Shown here: positions 1 through 7,677 of the stretch, in pieces
Layout of the letters: each line of letters opens with the position of its first letter
Position numbering within the stretch: the stretch's first letter is position 1
Assembly: GCF_003287955.1 (NCBI RefSeq)
Contig: NZ_QMKP01000015.1
Location: 1-64,000, forward strand
Reading direction: 5' to 3'
Source of the DNA: Arthrobacter sp. AQ5-06
GTDB taxonomy: Bacteria; Actinomycetota; Actinomycetes; Actinomycetales; Micrococcaceae
DNA: 64,000 bases
The notes under the pieces: model-generated
Seen by the model: only the letters and a program-made list of their open reading frames with translations
Databases searched by the model: none
Told to the model about the DNA's origin: nothing
Made by a program: the position numbers and the translations under genes

Positions 1-457
1 CGGCCACGGCGGTGGCTTCATCCAGCAGCGACGCGTTCGCGATGGGCAGTGCCACCAAGTCCTGGACCATGGTCTGGAAGTTCAGCAGCGCCTCAAGCCG
101 GCCCTGGGAAATTTCCGGCTGGTACGGGGTGTAGGCCGTGTACCAGGCAGGGGCTTCGAGGATGTTCCGGCGGATCACCGCAGGGGTGACGGTGTCGTAA
201 TAGCCCTGCCCGATCATCTGAACAGCCGTCTTATTCTTAGCCGCGAGCTTCCGCAGCTCCGCAAGAACCTCAACCTCACTGAGGGCGTCCTTAAGTGCCA
301 GCGGCTTGGCCTGGCGGATGGAGTCGGGGACGGCAACATCCACGAGACCGTCAACGCTGTCATAGCCAACGGCTTTGAGCATGGTGTCAACATCGGCCTG
401 GCGGCGCGCACCGATATGCCGATCGGCAAAGGTGGAGGGGGACGACTGGATGGTCAT
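1..457 (-). CDS. gcvP: glycine dehydrogenase (decarboxylating), N-terminal part, runs off the window
   Basis: P-protein of the glycine cleavage system: PLP-dependent decarboxylation of glycine and transfer of the methylamine to lipoyl-GcvH. Only the first 152 codons are present; the rest lies before base 1. The N-terminus reads [19 protein letters not shown] and continues with [18 protein letters not shown] and [20 protein letters not shown], all hallmark GcvP segments. The start ATG at 457 has a GGAG about ten bases upstream. The gene lies directly behind a tandem glycine riboswitch, which supports the call independently. It is the first gene of its transcript here; gcvH and gcvT are not visible. 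Confidence 0.96.
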   Translation of the reverse strand, partial: MTIQSSPSTFADRHIGARRQADVDTMLKAVGYDSVDGLVDVAVPDSIRQAKPLALKDALSEVEVLAELRKLAAKNKTAVQMIGQGYYDTVTPAVIRRNILEAPAWYTAYTPYQPEISQGRLEALLNFQTMVQDLVALPIANASLLDEATAVA

Positions 458-510
458 GAAGGAACTCCATAATTCAGGTGGCGCGCTGGGTACGCCACAT
501 TGATTCGGGT

Positions 511-712
511 TCCTCCCCGCTCTGTATTGGACCTGAGAGTTTCCGCGCCCACCTGCTTGTCGCAGAGTGACGCTTGCACCGTCGGTGAGCCCGTTGTCGG
601 ACTACTTTCCAGAGTTGCCTAACCGCGGCGGTACGTGGGCCTGAGAGATTCCCGGAGAGGATTTGCTCCTACGGCGCCTGCTGAACGTACCGGCAGGACT
701 CTCCCGCCGCAG
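511..712 (-). promoter_or_regulatory. tandem glycine riboswitch (two aptamers) upstream of gcvP
   Basis: Read on the minus strand this 5' leader holds two copies of the glycine aptamer signature. The first (about 712-630) has GGGAGAGTCC, then CGGGAATCTCTCAGGCCC. The second (about 620-511) has AACTCTGGAAAG, then GCGGAAACTCTCAGGTCC and a closing GCGGGGAGG. The short linker and the pairing of GAGAG with CTCTC segments fit the cooperative tandem class, which usually switches the downstream glycine-cleavage gene on when glycine is abundant. The element ends about 50 bases before the gcvP start. Confidence 0.93.
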
Positions 713-751
713 ATCAAAAGCATGTGCCACTTCGTCAGTGACACGGCTCAC

Positions 752-780
752 AGCTTAGCCGGAATCCAAATCTGGTGCAA
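752..780 (-). promoter_or_regulatory. probable promoter of the riboswitch-gcvP transcript
   Basis: On the minus strand TTGCAC (780-775) and TAAGCT (757-752) are separated by 17 bases, a good sigma-70-type match about 40 bases before the first aptamer. Predicted by eye only. Confidence 0.5.
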
Positions 781-930
781 GATTTGCGCGGGTGCAGGCG
801 TCACGTTTCGGGGATTTCTGCGTCCTGGCTACCGGGCCCGGCGCGACGTCAGTGGCTCCGATGACACAGGCGGGCCGTCAGCAGGGGGTGTCCTGCCCCC
901 GTTTTCCTGCCGGATTGCCTTCCTGCCGGC

Positions 931-1386
931 TTACCGAGCAGCGTCGTCGAGCAACTGCCGGAACTGGGCTGCGGTGTTGAGCGTGATTTTTTCTCCGTTG
1001 AGGAAGAACGCCGGCGTGCCGCTCACACCCATGGCTTTTCCGTCCGCGATATCCCGGCGGATCCGTTCTTTGGTGTCCTCGGCAACTACGTCCTGATCGA
1101 ACCGGGCCATGTCGAGGCCGAGGCCTTCCGCGTAGGCCCGGAAGAGTGCGGCCTGCGAGTCCTGCTTTTCGCCCCATTCCGGCTGGGTTTCGAAAAGCTT
1201 CGTGACCATCGGCGTGTAGCGGCCCTGACGCGCGGCGGCTTCGGCAGCCAGGGCTGCGGTGCCTGAGTTCAGGCGTCCGGGCAGGGGGAAGTAGCGGTGG
1301 ATGAACGTGATCCGGTCCCCGTAGTCCTCCTTCAGCTCCGCCACCAGCGGCTCGGCAGCACGGCAGGCCTCACACTCGAAGTCCAC
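931..1386 (-). CDS. DsbA-like thioredoxin-fold protein, N-terminally truncated
   Basis: The 151 codons from a possible GTG at 1386 match the C-terminal body of actinobacterial DsbA-like disulfide oxidoreductases: FECEACRAAEPL (the CxxC is present as CEAC), FIHRYFPLPGRLNSGTAA, a DsbA helical insertion, and GVSGTPAFFLNGEKI with the conserved cis-proline. What is missing is the start: family members carry a membrane anchor or signal plus a first beta strand, whereas here homology begins at VDFECEAC. Upstream codons in this frame look unlike protein. The GTG overlaps the TAG stop of the preceding gene (TAGTG), so it may be translated by coupling as a cytosolic remnant, or it is a decaying gene joined to its neighbour by a deletion. 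Confidence 0.6.
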   Translation of the reverse strand: MDFECEACRAAEPLVAELKEDYGDRITFIHRYFPLPGRLNSGTAALAAEAAARQGRYTPMVTKLFETQPEWGEKQDSQAALFRAYAEGLGLDMARFDQDVVAEDTKERIRRDIADGKAMGVSGTPAFFLNGEKITLNTAAQFRQLLDDAAR

Positions 1387-1796
1387 TACGCCTCGCCGAG
1401 GCGTTCCACCAGACGGCGCGCAACCGCAAAGCCCCGACTCTCGGGCACCTCCGCATCCCCGCTGTCGGCACCGACACCCTCGCCGCCGCCGGCCATCACC
1501 TGCTCCCACCTGTACAACTCCCGTACGACGAACCGCCACGCCGCTGGCGGCAGCGCCACGGTAATCTCGTCATCGGTGGGCGGCCAGCCGGCCCAGCCGT
1601 CCTTGTTCCGGGGGTGGGCGCGGGTTGCCGCCCAGCCCGCCTCGCGGATCGAGTGGCCCTGCTCGACGGCGGAGACAGGGCCATCCACGGCGGCGATGGC
1701 GACGGTGTTGTCAATGGTCCCGTCGATGAACAGCCAGTCCTCCACGAGCATTGTCAGGGCAAGGAGGTCCGGATTCCCGTTTGCCTGGTCAGTCAT
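1386..1796 (-). CDS. unrecognised 136-residue protein
   Basis: No family was recognised. The ATG at 1796 is preceded by GGAG at good spacing, which favours it over an in-frame start at 1862. The protein starts MTDQANGNPDLLALTML and contains WLFIDGTIDNTVAIAA, WPPTDDEITVALPPAAWRF and VRELYRWEQVMAGG; it is soluble with a mixed acidic composition and ends RRLVERLGEA. Its stop overlaps the possible GTG start of the truncated DsbA-like gene. The real C-terminus may have been altered if the two genes were fused by a deletion. Confidence 0.7.
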   Translation of the reverse strand: MTDQANGNPDLLALTMLVEDWLFIDGTIDNTVAIAAVDGPVSAVEQGHSIREAGWAATRAHPRNKDGWAGWPPTDDEITVALPPAAWRFVVRELYRWEQVMAGGGEGVGADSGDAEVPESRGFAVARRLVERLGEA

Positions 1797-1884
1797 TGCG
1801 TCACTCCAACTGTTCGCATACCCCGAATCTAGCCGAACACCAAGGCGGAGGCCTGGGTTCATACGGGGCGTTCAGACGGAGCAG

Positions 1885-1930
1885 ACAACACACAACTCGT
1901 ATAATAAGTGCACATGTACGCACGTGTTGT
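1885..1930 (+). promoter_or_regulatory. promoter region with inverted repeat before the metal exporter
   Basis: A perfect -10 hexamer TATAAT (1900-1905) lies inside an inverted repeat ACAACAC (1885-1891) / GTGTTGT (1924-1930), just before the exporter-ArsR pair. Repression by the downstream ArsR protein at such a site would fit, but the symmetry is only at the arms. No strong -35 was seen. Confidence 0.4.
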
Positions 1931-1948
1931 TTGGATTGAGGGGTCCGC

Positions 1949-3178
1949 ATGATCGACGTTCTGGCCGTTCCTGCCTATCGGAAGCTCTTCTCAGCCCAGA
2001 TTGTTGCGCTGCTGGGGACCGGTTTGCTAACGGTGGCCCTCGGACTGCTGGCGTTCGACCTTGCAGGAGCGCAGGCCGGAGCCGTGCTCGGGACAGCGCT
2101 GACCATAAAGATGCTGGCCTACGTCTTCGTCGCACCAGTCATGGCGGCACTGGTGGAAAGGCTGCCAAAAAAGCCGGTCCTGGTGGCCGCCGACCTGATC
2201 CGTGGAGGAACCGCCCTGATGCTGCCCGCGGTGGATCAGGCCTGGCAAATCTATGTGCTGGTCCTTGTCCTTCAGAGCGCCTCAGCTACGTTCACGCCGG
2301 CCTTCCAGTCCCTGATCCCGGTGGTGCTTCCCGATGAACGGCAGTACACGCGGGCCTTGTCACTCTCCCGTCTCGCGTATGACCTGGAATCCCTGGTCAG
2401 CCCGGCCCTGGCCGCAGGACTACTGTCTGTACTTTCCTTCCACGAACTTTTCCTCGGCACCGTGGCAGGCTTTATGTTCTCTGCGGCACTGGTGGTGACC
2501 ACCAGGCTGCCTGCAACACCGGCAGCCCGTCAGGAAGGATCACTCTGGCGCCGCACCACCCTGGGTGCACGGATCTTCATGACGACGCCGGAACTGCGTG
2601 GCCTCCTCGCTTTGAATCTGGCCGTTGCGGCCGCTACAGCCCTGGTGCTGGTCAACACGGTGGTCTATGCCCGGGACCTGTTCGCAGGATCCAACGCCGA
2701 CGTCGCCATCGCCCTGGCCTGTTACGGCGCCGGTTCGATGGCTGTCGCGCTGAGCGCACCCAGGGCGCTGGACCGCCTGGCGGACCGCTCGTTGATGATG
2801 TCCGGAGCTGCGCTTCTTGGCATTGGCCTCGCCGGAACGTTTGTCCTGCTGGCGACTGCCGGGCCGTGGCTCATGCTACTGGGGCTCTGGGTTGCCCTGG
2901 GGGCCGGGACCTCGATGATCAGCACCCCTTCGGCCCGGCTGCTGCGCCGCTCCGCATCGGAAAGCACACGGACCTACATCTTCACCACCCAGTTCTCCCT
3001 CTCCCACGCGTGCTTCATCTTCACTTACCCGGTAGCCGGTTGGATCGGCGCGTCCGCTGGCCAGCCCGCGGCCGCAGCGGTCCTGGCTGTGGTGGCTATG
3101 ATCAGTACAGCAGCGGCCCTGAAATTCTGGCCGGCTGCCTCCAGGACCGGCTCAGAACCGGCCAGCAGGAAAGGGTGA
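1949..3178 (+). CDS. MFS exporter, NreB-like (nickel/cobalt/zinc efflux)
   Basis: A 409-residue, about 12-helix major facilitator protein of the inner membrane. The N-terminus (AYRKLFSAQIVALLGTG, LTVALGLLAFDLAGAQAGAV) and the stretch FTPAFQSLIPVVLPDERQYT with RALSLSRLAYDLESLVSPAL closely resemble the NreB family of proton-driven nickel efflux proteins. The start ATG follows GAGGGG. The next gene, four bases on, encodes an ArsR-family sensor with a complete divalent-metal site, so the two form an export-sensor operon. Whether the substrate is Ni, Co, Zn or Cd cannot be told from sequence. Confidence 0.82.
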   Translation: MIDVLAVPAYRKLFSAQIVALLGTGLLTVALGLLAFDLAGAQAGAVLGTALTIKMLAYVFVAPVMAALVERLPKKPVLVAADLIRGGTALMLPAVDQAWQIYVLVLVLQSASATFTPAFQSLIPVVLPDERQYTRALSLSRLAYDLESLVSPALAAGLLSVLSFHELFLGTVAGFMFSAALVVTTRLPATPAARQEGSLWRRTTLGARIFMTTPELRGLLALNLAVAAATALVLVNTVVYARDLFAGSNADVAIALACYGAGSMAVALSAPRALDRLADRSLMMSGAALLGIGLAGTFVLLATAGPWLMLLGLWVALGAGTSMISTPSARLLRRSASESTRTYIFTTQFSLSHACFIFTYPVAGWIGASAGQPAAAAVLAVVAMISTAAALKFWPAASRTGSEPASRKG

Positions 3179-3182
3179 TCCG

Positions 3183-3542
3183 GTGGTAGAGGCCCAAGAC
3201 GTCAACACACCGAGCCTTCACCACCCCAGGCTCCCCGATGCCCGCCGGCTGGATGCCGCGACGGCCACATTCCGGATGCTCGCCGATCCCACCCGCCTGC
3301 ACGTGCTCTGGCTCCTGACCCAGGAACCGGCCGACGTCACCACCCTGGTGGAACGCACCGGAGCCCCCCGGACCTCAGTCAGCCAGCACCTGGCCAAACT
3401 CCGCTTCAGCGGCCTCGTCAGCACGCAAAAAGTCAGTCGCAGGGTGGTCTACAGCATCGCGGACGGCCACCTGGCCCGGCTTGTCCTGGAAGGCCTGAAC
3501 CACGCCGACCACACCGTCACAGGGGAACCCAGCCACGGCTGA
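3183..3542 (+). CDS. ArsR/SmtB-family metal-sensing repressor with CzrA-type alpha-5 site
   Basis: A 119-residue winged-helix repressor starting at GTG 3183. The HTH is TSVSQHLAKLRFSGLVST (residues 64-81), preceded by the ArsR signature FRMLADPTRLHVLWLL. Near the C-terminus D94-x-H96-x10-H107-x2-H110 reproduces the SmtB/CzrA alpha-5 metal site (D-x-H-x10-H-x2-E/H), which binds Zn, Co or Ni at the dimer interface. The alpha-3 CxC of arsenic or cadmium sensors is absent. It follows the NreB-like exporter by four bases and probably represses that operon until the metal binds. Confidence 0.9.
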   Translation: MVEAQDVNTPSLHHPRLPDARRLDAATATFRMLADPTRLHVLWLLTQEPADVTTLVERTGAPRTSVSQHLAKLRFSGLVSTQKVSRRVVYSIADGHLARLVLEGLNHADHTVTGEPSHG

Positions 3543-3614
3543 CTGCCCTGGCGGTAAGGCGAGCGCGTGGCCGCCCGCTCCCCCGAAGCTGTGGGCATCG
3601 GCACATTGCAAAAT

Positions 3615-3631
3615 ATACCCCATGGGGGTAT
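3615..3631. promoter_or_regulatory. CsoR-type copper operator
   Basis: ATACCCC-ATG-GGGGTAT is the G/C-tract pseudo-palindrome typical of CsoR operators in copper-export promoters. It lies about 110 bases before the HMA chaperone gene that starts the copper cluster. No csoR gene is in the window, so the regulator must be encoded elsewhere. Confidence 0.75.
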
Positions 3632-3743
3632 TCTTTGGGTGTTGCCAGTGAAGTGGTTTGTCCAGGCCCGTGCAATTCCGGCCCTTACAGCCGTTCAACC
3701 CCAGCACCTCATCACACCTCTCTTGCAAAAGGACAGAACTGAT

Positions 3744-4058
3744 ATGAGTGCACCCCAAGTCCGGACCGAACTGCCCATCGTTGCAGCTGAAACTGCAGGG
3801 TGCAGTTGCTGCTCCACCCCTTCAGCGAAGCAGCTGTCACCCCAGGCAGAAGGTACGGAGTACTCCGTCACCGGCCTGACGTGCGGGCACTGTGTCCAGA
3901 CCGTTGAAAAGGCAGTCTCCGCGCTCGACGGCGTGACGTCGGCCGCCGTCGAACTCGTCGCCGGCGGGACCTCACGCCTGAGCGTCTCGGGGCCGCACAC
4001 GGAGGCATCCGTCCGCGACGCCGTCGCCGCCGCCGGGTACAGCCTCACGAGCAGGTAG
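3744..4058 (+). CDS. heavy-metal-associated (HMA) domain protein, copper chaperone
   Basis: A 104-residue protein. The C-terminal two-thirds is one HMA fold with the metal motif GLTCGHCVQTVEKAV (CxxC at about residues 51-54). An extra cysteine cluster, GCSCCS, sits near residues 18-23 and could bind Cu(I) or respond to redox state. The ATG at 3744 fits the family and follows AAAAGGACAG; a longer in-frame reading from 3567 would cross the operator region. It lies between the CsoR-type operator and the CopB-type ATPase, so it most likely shuttles cytosolic Cu(I) to that pump. Confidence 0.88.
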   Translation: MSAPQVRTELPIVAAETAGCSCCSTPSAKQLSPQAEGTEYSVTGLTCGHCVQTVEKAVSALDGVTSAAVELVAGGTSRLSVSGPHTEASVRDAVAAAGYSLTSR

Positions 4059-4128
4059 TCCAACTCCCGCCCTGAGGGCAGCCCTGGCGGCTTCCTCAGG
4101 GAAGACTTCCCCACACAGGAGGGCAACA

Positions 4129-6282
4129 ATGGAAAACCACCACAATCACGACGGCGGCGTGGACCACGTCGGCCACCAGGCCCCGCAGCCCGTACCGGGC
4201 CAGGCGACGGCGGTGGCAAGTCCGCCCGCAGATCACGCCGGTCACGCCCACCAGCAGCATGGTGGTCACGACGACGACCACGCGGTCCACAGCCACGGGC
4301 AGCACGCAGGGCACAGTACCGCCATGTTCAAGAACAAGTTCTGGCTCACCCTGGTCCTGTCCGTGCCCGTGGTGTACTTCAGCCCGATGGTCGGCCACCT
4401 CCTGGGCTACATGCCGCCGGCGTTCCCCGGCTCAACCTGGATCCCGGCCGTGCTGGGAACGGTGATCTTCCTCTACGGGGGCCAGCCGTTCCTCAAGGGC
4501 GGCCTGCAGGAACTGAAGACCCGGAGCCCCGGGATGATGCTGCTGATCGCGATGGCCATCACTGTTGCGTTCGCAGCGTCCTGGGTCACCAGTCTGGGCA
4601 TCGGCGGGTTCGATCTGGACTTCTGGTGGGAACTGGCGCTTCTGGTCGCGATCATGCTGCTGGGCCACTGGATTGAAATGCGGGCCCTCGGTTCCGCGCA
4701 GGGCGCCCTGGACGCCCTCGCGGCCCTGCTCCCGGATGAAGCAGACCGCATCACCGACGCTGGCACGGAGACCGTACCCGTCTCCGAACTTCGTGAAGGC
4801 GACACAGTCCTGGTCCGCTCCGGCGCCCGCATGCCAGCCGACGGCACCGTCGTGGACGGGCAGGCCGAGTTCGACGAATCCATGATCACCGGCGAATCCA
4901 AAACCGTGCCCCGCGCTCCAGGAGACAAAGTGGTGGCCGGGACCGTGGCGACGGACAACACCGTCCGGGTCCGGGTGACCGCCGTCGGGGAGGACACCGC
5001 GCTGGCCGGCATCCAGCGGCTGGTCGCCCAAGCTCAGGCATCCTCGTCCAAGGCCCAGGCGCTGGCCGATCGGGCCGCTGCGTTCCTGTTCTACTTCGCC
5101 GCCGGCGCGGGCATCATCACCTTCATTGTCTGGTCACTTCTGGGCAGTGTCCCGGAGGCCGTCACGCGCACCGTCACCGTCCTGGTAATCGCTTGCCCGC
5201 ACGCCCTGGGCCTGGCCATCCCGCTGGTCATCGCGATCTCCACCGAACAGGCTGCCCGGGCCGGAGTGCTGATTAAGAACCGGATGGCCCTGGAACGCAT
5301 GCGGACTATCGACGTCGTCCTCTTTGACAAGACCGGCACCCTCACCACGGGCGAGCCAGAGCTCAAAGACGTCATAGCGTCCGACGGCGGCAGTCAGGAC
5401 GAGCTGCTTGCGCTCGCCGCCGCCGTGGAGGCGGATAGCGAACACCCCGTTGCCCGGGCCATCGTCAGGGCGGCCCGGCAGCGGAACCTGCGCATTCCGC
5501 AGGCCACCGGTTTCACTTCCATGACCGGACGCGGCGTCCGCGCCACCGTGAGCGGCCGGACGATCCACGTGGGCGGGCCAGCGCTCCTACGCGAGCTCGG
5601 CGCCGTCGAGCCTGAACCGCTGGCTCGCTCCACCGTGGGCTGGATGGACCGCGGAGCCGCCGTCCTGCACGTGATCGACGGGAACCGGATCCTGGGCGCC
5701 GTCAGCCTGGAGGACGCCGTCCGCCCTGAATCCCGGCAGGCCGTGGCGGCCCTGCAGAACCGCGGAATCAAGGTGGCCATGATCACCGGTGATGCCCGGC
5801 AGGTCGCCCAGGCCGTTGCCGAAGACCTGCACATCGACGAGGTCTTCGCCGAAGTCCTCCCCGCGGACAAGGACAAGAAGGTCGCCGAGCTCCAGGGCCG
5901 CGGGCTGAAAGTGGCGATGGTGGGCGACGGCGTCAACGACTCCCCGGCCTTGGCCAGGGCTGAAGTCGGCATCGCGATAGGCGCCGGCACTGACGTGGCG
6001 ATGGAATCGGCCGGTGTGGTTTTGGCCGGCAACGACCCCCGCGCGGTGCTGTCCATGGTGGACCTGTCCCGTGCCAGCTACCGGAAGATGTGGCAGAACC
6101 TGATCTGGGCCGCCGGCTACAACGTCCTGTCCGTCCCGTTGGCCGCGGGCGTGCTTGCCTTCGCAGGGGTGGTACTGTCCCCCGCGGCCGGTGCCGTGCT
6201 GATGTCAGTGTCCACGATCGTGGTGGCTTTGAACGCCCAGCTGCTGCGCCGCATGAAACTCAACCCCGCCCAGGTACGTTGA
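4129..6282 (+). CDS. copper-translocating P-type ATPase, CopB (P1B-3) type
   Basis: A 717-residue P1B ATPase of the cytoplasmic membrane that exports copper (Cu(II) or Cu(I), debated for this subclass). The first 65 residues are histidine-rich with no CxxC, as in CopB. Transmembrane helices begin at about 71. TGES (254-257) is the actuator loop, CPH (356-358) is the P1B-3 membrane metal motif in place of CPC, DKTGT has the phosphorylated D400, and GDGVNDSPALA is the hinge. It starts 70 bases after the HMA chaperone and is followed by copper-associated secreted proteins. copB would be a reasonable name, but subclass alone does not prove the substrate. Confidence 0.92.
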   Translation: MENHHNHDGGVDHVGHQAPQPVPGQATAVASPPADHAGHAHQQHGGHDDDHAVHSHGQHAGHSTAMFKNKFWLTLVLSVPVVYFSPMVGHLLGYMPPAFPGSTWIPAVLGTVIFLYGGQPFLKGGLQELKTRSPGMMLLIAMAITVAFAASWVTSLGIGGFDLDFWWELALLVAIMLLGHWIEMRALGSAQGALDALAALLPDEADRITDAGTETVPVSELREGDTVLVRSGARMPADGTVVDGQAEFDESMITGESKTVPRAPGDKVVAGTVATDNTVRVRVTAVGEDTALAGIQRLVAQAQASSSKAQALADRAAAFLFYFAAGAGIITFIVWSLLGSVPEAVTRTVTVLVIACPHALGLAIPLVIAISTEQAARAGVLIKNRMALERMRTIDVVLFDKTGTLTTGEPELKDVIASDGGSQDELLALAAAVEADSEHPVARAIVRAARQRNLRIPQATGFTSMTGRGVRATVSGRTIHVGGPALLRELGAVEPEPLARSTVGWMDRGAAVLHVIDGNRILGAVSLEDAVRPESRQAVAALQNRGIKVAMITGDARQVAQAVAEDLHIDEVFAEVLPADKDKKVAELQGRGLKVAMVGDGVNDSPALARAEVGIAIGAGTDVAMESAGVVLAGNDPRAVLSMVDLSRASYRKMWQNLIWAAGYNVLSVPLAAGVLAFAGVVLSPAAGAVLMSVSTIVVALNAQLLRRMKLNPAQVR

Positions 6283-6359
6283 ACCAGAGAACCACCCGAA
6301 AAAGGCCAAGCCGTTTGGCCTAAACCAGCAGGCCCGCCCACACGAGTAGGAGGAACGCC

Positions 6360-6833
6360 GTGGCAGCAACAGCATCGAAACCCTTCAGTGTGCTCCTCCT
6401 CCGTGCAGGGCTGCTGACCGGGCTGCTGGCTGTCATCGCCGGGATTTTCGGTATGCACATCATGTCAGGCGCCCACACCATGCCCGCGGCAGCCTCGGCA
6501 GCCTCGGACGGCTCGGACATGCCCCTGATCCAGATCCAGGGCTCCCATGCCGACCATGGGGACCACCCGGCAGCCCAATCCGCCGCTACCGATGCTCCGG
6601 GGGCGGTGTCCGGGACGGCGTCCGCATGCGCGGCCCATGGCAGCTGCCCGTCCATGTCAGCGATGGACGCGGTCTGTGTCCTGTCCCCTGCCAGCACCTC
6701 CCTGTCGGCGCCGCTGCCGGGCACCACGCCATTCCCGGCCCTTGACGTCACCGGCGGCGCCCCGGTCACCACCAGCTATTCCTATCTGCCGGGCAGCCCT
6801 TCCCCCGGCGACCTCTGCATCAGCCGGACGTAG
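6360..6833 (+). CDS. DUF6153-like membrane-anchored His/Met-rich protein
   Basis: A 157-residue protein starting at GTG 6360 behind TAGGAGGAACGCC. One N-terminal hydrophobic helix (VLLLRAGLLTGLLAVIAGIF) is followed by GMHIMSGAHTM and an exported, low-complexity region rich in Ala, Ser, His and Met (HADHGDH), with several cysteines (CAAHGSC, VCVL, LCIS). The layout fits the DUF6153 family often found in actinobacterial copper clusters. Periplasmic metal binding is an inference from composition and position after the copper ATPase. Confidence 0.7.
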   Translation: MAATASKPFSVLLLRAGLLTGLLAVIAGIFGMHIMSGAHTMPAAASAASDGSDMPLIQIQGSHADHGDHPAAQSAATDAPGAVSGTASACAAHGSCPSMSAMDAVCVLSPASTSLSAPLPGTTPFPALDVTGGAPVTTSYSYLPGSPSPGDLCISRT

Positions 6834-6976
6834 AAACTGCCCTGCGCCGTGTTCTGCCCGGCACACCCTGCGCAGCAACCCGGCGAACGCCGGGGCCGCC
6901 AACCGGCCCGCATTCCCCTTGCACACATCCGCAACGGCGCCAGACGCCGCTTGATCCTTCGAAGGACCCTGATTTA

Positions 6977-7597
6977 ATGAAAAAGACCCTGACCTTTTCC
7001 GCCGTTTCCATCGCTGCAGCGATTGCCCTGGCCGGCTGCTCCACCGGTTCCGCCGGTTCTGACGGAAGCAGCATGCCGGGCATGAACCACGGCAGCTCCG
7101 GAATGTCCTCCAGCTCGGCGCCGGCGGCTGCCGACTTCAAGGAAGCCGACGCCACGTTCGCCCAGATGATGATCCCGCACCACGCCCAGGCTGTGGAAAT
7201 GTCGGACCTGATGCTGAAGAAGGAAGGCATCCCGGCAGCCGTGACGGGCCTGGCCACCAGAATCAAAGCTGCCCAAGGGCCCGAAATCGAGAAAATGACC
7301 GGCTGGCTCAAGCGCTGGAACCAGCCCACCGAAATGCCCTCGGGCATGGCCGGCGGGCACAGCATGTCCGGCATGATGGGCGAGGAGGACATGACCGCCC
7401 TCGATGCAGCCCAGGGCACTGAGGCGGCCAAGCTGTTCCTGACCCAAATGATTGCCCACCACGAAGGCGCCGTCATGATGGCCAAGACCGAAAGCACCGA
7501 CGGCAAGAACCCCGAAGCGGTCCAGCTGGCCAAAGACATCGTGACCGCCCAAGAAACCGAAATCCAGGAAATGAAGGACCTGCTGGCCACCCTGTAG
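6977..7597 (+). CDS. DUF305 lipoprotein, probable extracytoplasmic copper-binding protein
   Basis: A 206-residue lipoprotein with signal peptide and lipobox LAGC (Cys at about residue 20), then a Met/Ser/His linker (MPGMNHGSSGMSSSS). It has a DUF305 domain with the paired motifs MMIPHHAQAVEMSDLML and MIAHHEGAVMMAK, ferritin-like helices whose HH and Met residues are thought to bind metal. The start follows GAAGGACCCTGATTTA. It lies within the copper cluster between the DUF6153 protein and the BNR protein. A copper role is inferred from context. Confidence 0.85.
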   Translation: MKKTLTFSAVSIAAAIALAGCSTGSAGSDGSSMPGMNHGSSGMSSSSAPAAADFKEADATFAQMMIPHHAQAVEMSDLMLKKEGIPAAVTGLATRIKAAQGPEIEKMTGWLKRWNQPTEMPSGMAGGHSMSGMMGEEDMTALDAAQGTEAAKLFLTQMIAHHEGAVMMAKTESTDGKNPEAVQLAKDIVTAQETEIQEMKDLLATL

Positions 7598-7677
7598 CAG
7601 CAGTTCCCAGGCGCCGGACCGGCCACGGGCCGGTGCCTGACCACCCACACTTTCCGTTCCGACACCTGGAGTTTCCC

